Assembly: GCA_964502465.1 (NCBI GenBank) | Contig: CAZCWX010000084.1 | Location: 1 to 10,659 of the forward strand | Reading direction: 5' to 3' | DNA: 10,659 nucleotides | Origin: CAZCWX01 sp964502465 | Lineage (GTDB): Bacteria; Desulfobacterota; Binatia; Bin18 | In this document: positions 1 through 5,653 of the stretch, one piece after another | How positions within the stretch are numbered: the stretch's first letter is position 1 | Layout of the letters: each line of letters begins with the position of its first letter | Made by a program: the position numbers and the translations under genes | The notes under the pieces: generated by a model | The model's input: only the letters and a program-made list of their open reading frames with translations | Told to the model about the DNA's origin: nothing | Databases searched by the model: none

Positions 1-664
1 GGAGGGGCAGACGCACCCAGCGTCGAGCGACCAGCGCGAGCAGCCGAGCTAGGGCTGCGCTTCAATGGCGAATGTCAAGCAGAGTCACCGGAAGGACACG
101 ATGAATCGGCGTATGTTTTTGGTAAGGGCTCTGGGTCAAACAACAAGCATCGTAAGTTTCGCCTTCTACTACGTACCGCAGAACACCTCGTACGAAAAAT
201 TGACGAAAACCTCGCGAAGTCAATCAGGAGCGTTAGAACCGTCCTCATAAAGGGCGCTTTTCGTGAACATCGTCACTGGAAAGACATTAAACCGAAGGAG
301 TGGGTGTCTGTTCAAATAGAAGACGCGGGTCAACAACACTTGGTTGACCATCCAGTAGTTCAACAAATTTGGCACCGAATCATAAAACGGCAATGCTTCG
401 TTGAAAGTCGGCCAGTATGGCCCCCAAGCAATGTTGTAGGAACGTGTGGGTTGACAAATAAACGTAGCCCACTGGTGCACAGAATTTCACTTAAAGTAAA
501 GCTTTGGAAACCAACTCCTTTACATTCATTGAATGCAAACTCCTATGTATCCGGAATTGGCATTAAAGGCTCTGCATCCGATATGGCACATATCGGACAG
601 AGCTTTGAAGCAGGCGATCTGATCGCCCGAACACTCAACTACCTGGGCAAGCAACCGCTTCATC

Positions 665-692
665 ATAAGATCCTCGCTATAAGATCCTCGCT
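665..692 (+). repeat. 14-bp perfect tandem duplication that frameshifts cas8c
   Basis: The unit ATAAGATCCTCGCT occurs twice with no gap, at 665-678 and 679-692. Fourteen is not a multiple of three, so the second copy moves the cas8c frame. With one copy removed, both halves of Cas8c join in frame with no stop. A perfect short tandem copy is typical of replication slippage, so it may be recent and reversible. Confidence 0.95.
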
Positions 693-1421
693 AAAGCCAT
701 TGAGGCCGGGAAATTGAACACCGACTCACCGCAAAACCTTTTCGCGTTCTACTGGATTGAACAGCCAGAGGAGGCGAAAGCTGCAGTTAGCGTCAACCCG
801 GCTGACATCCTTTCGAAGGCATCCCTGCTTTTCGGCGAAGGTAAGGATGAGGAGGACAATGCTGAAACAGAGAAAGGAAAGCCCAATGCCAGGTTACCCG
901 TCGAGTTATCCCAACTGGAAGCCTTGCTGAATACGCCATGGACGGCGCAACAACAGGCGCTGAGGCTCGATGAAAACGCTTTTTGCCTATTGATGCTTTC
1001 GCCCAACAAAGGGCGCATATCCGTGCGCGAGTGGTTCAAGGTTGGCCTCGGGAGGCTCAAAAGCAATCTCAAGGAGTTTCTCGACGCGCAGCGTATCGAG
1101 TCGCCGGACGGCGGTGCTGAACGAAGCTTTGCCATTCAAGACTTGCTCCGCGCTTTGGAGGAAGCCAACATTTCGTTACCCGAATATAAGCAACCGAAAG
1201 AACTCGCCAACCCAAACATGACACGGGCGTTGTTGCGTTGCGCCTATTTGGGCGAGGCGCCGCCCTCTGGGCTGATAGAGCCAGCGGTAATCTGTTTCCG
1301 ACACCCCAAAGTGCTACGGCGATATGAGCAGAAAAGTGACCGGGAGCGCTTCGCGTTGTTGCAGCACCAATTAGCCGCCATCATGAAACTGACCCTCACC
1401 CATCCTAAATCGGAGGTACGT

Positions 1422-1865
1422 ATGAACGATGATGATCATATTTCCCTTGAGTCGAGAAGCCCCGCATTTCTTTCAGGCTGCCTGCTAGCGGTGTTGGAGG
1501 AGGCGCAACTAGCCTCCATGAATTGGAAAATCAACACGACCCTCATCGACCAGTTCTACAGCACTGCGGCGACTACCCCTTCTTCTGTGTTGGGTATGCT
1601 GATCTCACGGGTAACCGCCCAACACATGCCTAAGCTGCGCAAGAACATGCATGGAAAATACGAAAAACTCGAAATCCTGCTGGAATCGCTTCAATCCAAG
1701 ATCAATAACTTGTATGGATTTCCCAGAACTTTAACTTTGAAACAGCAGGCTGAGTTTTCTCTGGGTTTTTACACGCAACGCGCGGCGTTCCGACGCGAAC
1801 GCCCAACTAAAGCGACTTCGCAACCGGCTGGACAAACCGTCACCGAGCAAGGAGCCATATCATGA
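1422..1865 (+). CDS. cas11c: Cas11c, small subunit translated from inside cas8c
   Basis: In type I-C (also I-B and I-D) systems the small Cascade subunit, which lines the belly of the complex beside the Cas7 backbone, is made from an internal start near the 3' end of cas8. Here a strong Shine-Dalgarno GGAGGT at 1412-1417 sits 4 nt before an in-frame ATG at 1422, giving a 147-residue protein beginning MNDDDHISLE. It is predicted to be largely helical, with runs such as SGCLLAVLEEAQLASMNW and KYEKLEILLESLQSKINNLYG. Its length is near that known for Cas11c (about 120-150). The start lies downstream of the 14-bp frameshift, so this product would be unaffected by it if transcription continues. The start choice is inference from the ribosome binding site; identity relies on the established internal-translation model. 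Confidence 0.7.
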   Translation: MNDDDHISLESRSPAFLSGCLLAVLEEAQLASMNWKINTTLIDQFYSTAATTPSSVLGMLISRVTAQHMPKLRKNMHGKYEKLEILLESLQSKINNLYGFPRTLTLKQQAEFSLGFYTQRAAFRRERPTKATSQPAGQTVTEQGAIS

Positions 1866-3142
1866 TTCACCTCGATCCAACCAAGCGACACGACTTTGTA
1901 ATTCTGTTCGATGTGGAAAACGCCAATCCCAACGGCGACCCGGACGCAGGCAACTTGCCACGTGTCGATCCCGAGACCATGCGTGGATTCACGACAGATG
2001 TATCGATTAAGCGCAAGATACGGGACTACCTGCAACTTACCTATGGGATACCTATGTTCATTCAGAGTGAAACCGCGCTGAACCGACTCATATTTGAAGC
2101 AGCCGAGGAAGCAGGAGCAGCGCTACCGTCGGTAACGTTGGGCTCTAGCAAGGCGGACAAACTTTTGATGGAGCTTTTTCGACAGAAAGAAGAAATTGAA
2201 AACCTTGAGATCGACGAAGACAAAGTACGATACGTTGGTGAGTCCTTCAAGAAAAAAGAAATACGGGATGCGCTAAAGTCGGATGCCATCGAGTTGACCG
2301 ACGAAGAGGTCAAATCGGTTTCCGATGCACTGATAGAGTCTGACGATCCTGACTTCAAGGATAAAGCACCGGAGAAGAAAGACCTCGAATCAGCATTGAG
2401 AGAACTGGCAGATAGGCTCTTTGAGTCGGTAGGAAATAAGAAGGGGAAGCTTGATAAGGATGACAGAGACAACGCCAGAATTAGAATGATCGAGAAGTAT
2501 TTTGACATTCGCATGTTTGGGGCGGTGTTATCGACCGGCTTGAACGCAGGTCAAGTGCGCGGGCCGGTGCAGCTGACGTTCACGAAATCGCTTGACCCAA
2601 TATACCGAATGGATTGTGGCATCACGCGTAAAGCGGTTACCAGAGAAGCAGACAGAAAAAGAAAAGAGAACGAGATGGGACGCAAGCCTATCGTCAATTA
2701 TGGCTTGTATCGAGGCTTCGGGTTTTATAACCCCTATCTTGCTCAGAAAACTCCAAAGACCGAGCTAACCTCAGATAACCTCTTTGTGGATAAAGCTGAC
2801 CTAGAGCATCTTTGGGAAGCGTTGTGGAAGGGTTTCGACAATGATCATTCTGCTAGCCGACACATCTGCCCGCGTGGTGTCTATGTCTTCACCCACAACA
2901 ACGCGCGGGGTAACGCGCCATCACACCGCTTGTTCGAGATGCTGAAGATCGAATTCAAGAAAGAATTGAAAGATAAAGAACAGTCCCCAAGCCAGTTCCA
3001 CGACTACGACATGACACTTCCCGTGGCGAATCTCCAGGTAGGCTTGGCATCAGTACAAATCAAGTGCGCAGAGAGCCTCTTGGACCCTTCGGCACTCCCT
3101 GAAAACACCGTGGTCTTTACCAAAGTTTACCACGAGGACTGA
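1862..3142 (+). CDS. cas7c: Cas7c/Csd2, type I-C Cascade backbone subunit, with a large insert
   Basis: Backbone protein that polymerises along the crRNA spacer. The N-terminus has the family signature FVILFDVENANPNGDPDAGN (residues 12-31), followed by RVDPETMRGFTTDVSIKRKIRDY. The core continues with YFDIRMFGAVLSTGLNAGQV (213-232), RGPVQLTF, SITR-like GITRKAVTREA (253-263), GRKPIVNYGLYRGFGF (273-288), NDHSASR (327-333) and GNAPSHRLFE (350-359). At 426 residues it is well above the usual 280-300. Most of the excess is a charged, Lys/Asp/Glu-rich helical stretch between about residues 82 and 207, where relatives have only a short linker; the C-terminus (about 365-426) is also somewhat extended. 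The frame is intact. AAGGAG at 1849-1854 is spaced 7 nt before the ATG, which overlaps the cas8c stop, so the two genes are probably translationally coupled. Confidence 0.93.
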   Translation: MIHLDPTKRHDFVILFDVENANPNGDPDAGNLPRVDPETMRGFTTDVSIKRKIRDYLQLTYGIPMFIQSETALNRLIFEAAEEAGAALPSVTLGSSKADKLLMELFRQKEEIENLEIDEDKVRYVGESFKKKEIRDALKSDAIELTDEEVKSVSDALIESDDPDFKDKAPEKKDLESALRELADRLFESVGNKKGKLDKDDRDNARIRMIEKYFDIRMFGAVLSTGLNAGQVRGPVQLTFTKSLDPIYRMDCGITRKAVTREADRKRKENEMGRKPIVNYGLYRGFGFYNPYLAQKTPKTELTSDNLFVDKADLEHLWEALWKGFDNDHSASRHICPRGVYVFTHNNARGNAPSHRLFEMLKIEFKKELKDKEQSPSQFHDYDMTLPVANLQVGLASVQIKCAESLLDPSALPENTVVFTKVYHED

Positions 3143-3156
3143 GGGAGGAGTTGACC

Positions 3157-3777
3157 ATGGATGAAGACCTCATCATGCTCTCCGCCCTTGAACATTATAG
3201 CTACTGCCCGCGCCAGTGTGCGCTGATTCATCTCGAACAGACGTTCGAGGAAAATTTGTTTACTTTACGTGGGCGTGTGGTTCATGAGCAGGTGGATGAG
3301 CCGGAAATGAAGATAGAAAAAGGCGTGCGCGTCGAGCGTGCTTTGCCGCTGTGGTCTCATCGGCTTGGCTTGGTCGGTAAGGCGGATGTCGTCGAGTTTC
3401 ATGGCGACACGCCGTATCCGGTGGAGTACAAGCATGGTCCTCGCCGACAAAAAGAGCACGATGATCTGCAACTCTGCGCCCAAGCGATGTGCTTAGAGGA
3501 AATGACCGGCCAGAGCGTACCGAAGGGTGCAATCTTTCATCACAGCTCCCGCCGGAGGCGCGAGGTGGAGTTTACTCAGGAATTACGAGAGAAAGTGGAA
3601 CGTTGCATCATGGAAATCCGCCCTATGCTCGCCAGTCGCGCCTTGCCACCTGCAGTCAACGATGCGCGCTGCAAGCACTGTTCGTTACAAGACTCTTGTC
3701 TCCCTTCTGCGGTGGGCGAGCAAGCACGGCTCAAGCGGCTGGCCAGCGTTTTGTTTATTACCCGTCCCGATGCCTGA
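3157..3777 (+). CDS. cas4: Cas4, RecB-like Fe-S nuclease for CRISPR adaptation
   Basis: Cas4 trims prespacers and checks the PAM together with Cas1-Cas2 during spacer capture. The 206-residue product starts with LSALEHYSYCPRQCALIHLE, holding the N-terminal cysteines (C17, C21). Nuclease motifs follow: RGRVVHEQVD (the His motif), GKADVVEF (Asp motif), PVEYKHG (the E-x-K motif) and a QLCAQAMCLEE helix. The C-terminus has the other iron-sulfur cysteines in RCKHCSLQDSC. All expected catalytic and cluster residues appear present. A TTG at 3151 also opens this frame, but the ATG at 3157 is preferred because GGGAGGAG (3143-3150) is spaced 6 nt before it. The gene follows cas7 by 14 nt and ends 7 nt before cas1, as expected in a I-C operon. 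Confidence 0.95.
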   Translation: MDEDLIMLSALEHYSYCPRQCALIHLEQTFEENLFTLRGRVVHEQVDEPEMKIEKGVRVERALPLWSHRLGLVGKADVVEFHGDTPYPVEYKHGPRRQKEHDDLQLCAQAMCLEEMTGQSVPKGAIFHHSSRRRREVEFTQELREKVERCIMEIRPMLASRALPPAVNDARCKHCSLQDSCLPSAVGEQARLKRLASVLFITRPDA

Positions 3778-3784
3778 GGCATAT

Positions 3785-4375
3785 ATGCACCAACTGTTAA
3801 ACACCCTGTATGTCACCACTCCGGAAGCGTACGTCCGCCTCGATCATGAAACCTTGCGTGTTGAAGTCGAGAGAGAGACCCGACTTCAAGTTCCTCTCCA
3901 TCATATTGGTGCGCTGGTTTGCTTTGGCGACGTGCTCATTAATCCTGCTGTTTTCCATCGCTGCGCCGATGACGGGCGTTCGGTCGTACTCCTGGATCGC
4001 AACGGACGGTTCAAAGGGCGTCTGGAGGGGCCAGTGTCCGGCAACGTCCTGCTCCGCAAGGCGCAGCACGAAGCGGTGAACGATGCATCTCGCACTCTTG
4101 CGATTGCACGCAACCTCGTCGCAGGCAAGATTCAGAACACCCGACAGATCATCCTGCGGGCAGCACGCGAAGCAGACGATCCGCAGGAGAACACGCAACT
4201 CAAAGACACCGCTCAGGCTCTGGCTGTTACTCTGGAACAGCTTAGGACCTGGGCAAGAATAACTGGGTCAATTCTTGTGGTGCGGGCCTCTGGCCTGCCC
4301 TTCACAATGCAGGCGGGACGCCTGCACCACAATATGAGAACGATCAACTTATTTCTGCTCGGCTCCTTACGATGA
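3785..4375 (+). CDS. cas1: Cas1 N-terminal fragment, gene split by an insertion
   Basis: First half of the CRISPR integrase Cas1. The start ATG at 3785 follows GAGG at 3776-3779 and gives MHQLLNTLYVTTPEAYVRLD, a typical type I-C Cas1 N-terminus. The beta-domain and the start of the helical domain are recognisable (VCFGDVLINP, LLDRNGRFKGRLEGPVSGNV, AGKIQNTRQIILRAAR). True Cas1 sequence ends at R154 (EQLR); from there 42 residues are encoded by the 128-bp insertion, ending in LLGSLR and a TGA at 4373-4375. The catalytic Glu, His and Asp are not in this piece. Reading the same frame backwards from 3785 opens into cas4, but that part is cas4 out of frame and not coding. The fragment could be an inert remnant or one half of a two-piece protein. 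Confidence 0.9.
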   Translation: MHQLLNTLYVTTPEAYVRLDHETLRVEVERETRLQVPLHHIGALVCFGDVLINPAVFHRCADDGRSVVLLDRNGRFKGRLEGPVSGNVLLRKAQHEAVNDASRTLAIARNLVAGKIQNTRQIILRAAREADDPQENTQLKDTAQALAVTLEQLRTWARITGSILVVRASGLPFTMQAGRLHHNMRTINLFLLGSLR

Positions 4376-4377
4376 CC
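4250..4377. mobile_element. 128-bp REP/MITE-like hairpin element inserted in cas1
   Basis: GACC occurs at 4246-4249 and again at 4374-4377. Removing one copy plus the 124 bp between them (128 bp) joins EQLR to TTDLDQLRG and restores a 342-residue Cas1. The core is bounded by the inverted repeat TTGTGGTGC (4275-4283) and GCACCACAA (4324-4332). It contains two compact hairpins: 4282-4298 (GCGGGCC, TCT loop, GGCCTGC) and 4309-4325 (GCAGGCG, GGA loop, CGCCTGC). The outer flanks, about 4251-4274 and 4333-4357, look weakly inverted to each other. It holds no gene. The paired hairpins resemble REP doublets or small non-autonomous elements mobilised in trans. The exact ends and the 4-bp duplication are inferred from this one copy. 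Confidence 0.75.
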
Positions 4378-4941
4378 ACAGACCTGGACCAGCTTCGCGG
4401 GTTCGAGGGCGAGGCAGCTCGCAGACACTTTGGCACGTTCACGTACATGGTCCGCGAAGATCGAGAGACCTTCCAACTGCGCGGACGCAGCCGTCGCCCA
4501 CCGCTCGATCCTACGAACGCCTTGCTCTCGTTCCTCTATGCGTTGCTGCTAAGTGACTGTGTCGCGGCTGCAGAAGGGGTTGGTCTTGATCCACAAATGG
4601 GATTTCTCCATACACTGCGACCGGGACGGCCAGCTCTCGGGCTGGACCTGATGGAAGAGCTGCGATCAGTGATTGCTGAACGGCTAGCGTTGACACTCAT
4701 CAATCGCCGCCAGGTAACGGCAGAACACTTTGTTACACGTCCAGGAGGAGCAGTGTACCTCAATGACGAAGGCCGGAAAGAAGTGCTGGTTGCGTATCAA
4801 AAACGCAAACAGGAAGAAGTGCAGCATCCAGTGACTGAGCAGAAGGTTCCTATTGGGCTCATTCCGCACGTGCAAGCGCGCTTGCTCGCACGTGTTCTGC
4901 GGGGAGACATGGAAGCCTACTTGCCCTTTCTGTATCGATAG
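4372..4941 (+). CDS. cas1: Cas1 C-terminal catalytic fragment, reopened by ATGA overlap
   Basis: Second half of Cas1, 189 residues. It begins at an ATG (4372) supplied by the end of the insertion and overlapping the TGA of the N-terminal fragment (ATGA), an arrangement that permits termination-reinitiation. After the initiating Met, the sequence TTDLDQLRGFEGEAARRHFG is native Cas1. Metal-binding residues by family pattern are E12 (GFEG), H80 (GFLHTLRPGR) and D92 (LGLDLMEE), in fragment numbering, so the whole active site is on this piece. RGRSRRPPLDPTNALLSFLYALL and LINRRQVTAEHFV are strong type I-C Cas1 segments, and the C-terminus (RVLRGDMEAYLPFLYR) is complete. No good Shine-Dalgarno precedes the ATG. 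Whether the piece is made or folds with its partner is unknown. Confidence 0.88.
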   Translation: MTTDLDQLRGFEGEAARRHFGTFTYMVREDRETFQLRGRSRRPPLDPTNALLSFLYALLLSDCVAAAEGVGLDPQMGFLHTLRPGRPALGLDLMEELRSVIAERLALTLINRRQVTAEHFVTRPGGAVYLNDEGRKEVLVAYQKRKQEEVQHPVTEQKVPIGLIPHVQARLLARVLRGDMEAYLPFLYR

Positions 4942-4994
4942 CATCCACCCCGAGGGTTGAGTGGGAGGCGAAACAACCGCGCAGGAGAGTGGCT

Positions 4995-5285
4995 ATGCAG
5001 GTTTTGGTGACGTACGACGTAGCGACCGAGAAGGATGCAGGGAAGAAGCGACTGCGCAAGGTTGCTCAGGTCTGTAAAAACTTCGGTCAGCGGGTACAGA
5101 AGTCGGTGTTCGAGTGTCTGGTCGATCAAGCGCAATATGAGCAACTCATCCGTGACCTTGTCAAATGTATTGATGAAAAGGAAGACAACCTGCGCGTTTA
5201 CCGCTTGAGAGAACCCAAGGAGCAATACTGCCGTCATTTCGGAGTGAAGCCATCGATCAACTTTGATGACCCGCTGGTCGTGTAA
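4995..5285 (+). CDS. cas2: Cas2, CRISPR adaptation protein
   Basis: Cas2 forms the central dimer of the Cas1-Cas2 integrase. The 96-residue product starts MQVLVTYDVATEKDAGKKRL with the conserved N-terminal beta strand and Asp (TYDV). It continues with GQRVQKSVFECLVD and DNLRVYRLRE, typical ferredoxin-fold Cas2 segments, and its length is standard for type I-C. A GTG at 4989 also opens the frame, but GGAGA (4984-4988) fits the ATG at 4995 with 6 nt spacing. The gene is intact and lies 53 nt after cas1. It is followed directly by the leader-like region and the solo repeat, the normal position of a I-C array. Confidence 0.94.
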   Translation: MQVLVTYDVATEKDAGKKRLRKVAQVCKNFGQRVQKSVFECLVDQAQYEQLIRDLVKCIDEKEDNLRVYRLREPKEQYCRHFGVKPSINFDDPLVV

Positions 5286-5464
5286 GCGCGAACCATGAGC
5301 GAAGGCAAAAACCCAGGGAGGATCGCGTTGGATATAAGTGTTCGATTTATAAAAACTTTCTCGCTTGCTCGAACTGCCCGTCAATGGCAGAACGGATGTG
5401 TCGTTGCTGGTTCGCGTAGGCGAGCAAAAAACTCCAGGCTGAATCACAACTTGGAGGCTGAGCG
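5286..5464 (+). promoter_or_regulatory. Probable CRISPR leader
   Basis: This 179-bp non-coding stretch between cas2 and the repeat has the position and orientation of a leader. It contains an AT-rich part (GATTTATAAAAACTTT, 5344-5359) with a possible but poorly spaced promoter (TTGGAT 5328-5333 and TATAAA 5348-5353, 14 bp apart). It also has an A-run (5425-5431) and a direct repeat AGGCTGA at 5436-5442 and 5455-5461 just before the repeat. Leader function is inferred from position only. Confidence 0.45.
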
Positions 5465-5501
5465 GTAGCACCCAACCTTCGGGTTGGGTGAGGATTGAAA
5501 C
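5465..5501 (+). CRISPR. Solo type I-C-like CRISPR repeat, no spacer-repeat unit follows
   Basis: A 37-bp unit with the anatomy of a CRISPR repeat: 5' GTAG, a 9-bp stem CACCCAACC (5469-5477) and GGTTGGGTG (5482-5490) around a TTCG loop (5478-5481), and a 3' end AGGATTGAAAC that matches the usual 5' crRNA handle (ATTGAAAC). Its orientation is leader, repeat, spacer. No second copy follows within the next 150 bp, before ndh. The array is therefore reduced to one repeat, or this is its last remnant. The left boundary is uncertain by a base or two. Confidence 0.85.
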
Positions 5502-5653
5502 TGTGACTTATCAGCCAGCTTCTCCTATTTCTTGAAGGAATGGTAGGACCAACTCCTCGTCAATCCAGTATTTTGACCGTGCCAGGTGCTGTGATGTCCG
5601 ATGCGCTGAGGTCCGATGTAGGAGCGACTCTGTCCTGAATCGCTCCGAGGTCT
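5502..5653. other. Non-coding region between solo repeat and ndh, with short repeats
   Basis: No gene seen. It holds a short direct repeat GTCCGATG (5596-5603 and 5611-5618) and an inverted repeat GGAGCGA (5621-5627) with TCGCTCC (5640-5646), a REP-like palindrome with a 12-nt loop. The palindrome lies just after the ndh stop on the - strand and might act as a weak terminator or mRNA 3' stabiliser, but it has no T-run. No further CRISPR repeat is visible. Confidence 0.5.

Larger units (their letters stand above)
1..1865 (+). pseudogene. cas8c: Cas8c/Csd1, type I-C Cascade large subunit; 5' end outside window, frameshifted
   Basis: Large subunit of the type I-C surveillance complex, which recognises the PAM and holds the target DNA. 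The reading frame beginning at base 1 is open without a stop through about base 692, so the gene enters from the left edge; the start codon is not in the window. Family-like landmarks run in order: a YVFG motif near codon 38, the LVDHPVVQQIW stretch, a GTCGLTNK segment, SLNANSYVSG, then ARTLNYL. A 14-bp duplication at 665-692 then shifts the frame and translation would stop at 715-717. Deleting one copy joins LHHKILA to KAIEAGKLNTDSPQNLFAFYW, the family's FAFYW-type segment, and the frame runs to the TGA at 1863-1865. Restored, 616 codons lie in the window, in line with a family length of roughly 570-650 plus a missing N-terminus. The stop overlaps the cas7 start (ATGA). Identity rests on remembered family pattern and gene order. 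Confidence 0.85.

Noticed and set aside
65..250. A short + strand gene with its own ATG at the left end
   Set aside because: The neighbouring frame is open from base 1 and gives Cas8c-like sequence, so this one is a shadow.
2062..2514. A 150-codon serine-rich open frame on the - strand inside cas7
   Set aside because: It is the mirror of the Lys/Asp/Glu-rich Cas7 insert; serine/leucine-rich antisense frames are expected there.
3527..3784. A longer Cas1 starting upstream inside cas4
   Set aside because: The upstream part is cas4 read out of frame; the ATG at 3785 gives the normal Cas1 N-terminus and has a ribosome binding site.
4250..4377. A self-splicing intron in cas1
   Set aside because: 128 bp is too short for a group I or II intron and no splice-site or core motifs are seen; a hairpin element fits better.
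4945..4974. A third, very degenerate CRISPR repeat between cas1 and cas2 (GAGGGTTGAGTGGG followed by GCGAAAC)
   Set aside because: About 17 of 26 positions match the solo repeat and the stem is not preserved; too weak to separate from chance.
4917..5471. A 184-codon open frame on the - strand across cas2 and the leader
   Set aside because: It is antisense to cas2, has no family resemblance, and cas2 on the + strand has clear conserved motifs.
5621..5646. A rho-independent terminator for ndh or cas2
   Set aside because: The GGAGCGA inverted repeat has a 12-nt loop and no T-run on either strand; it is noted only as a palindrome.
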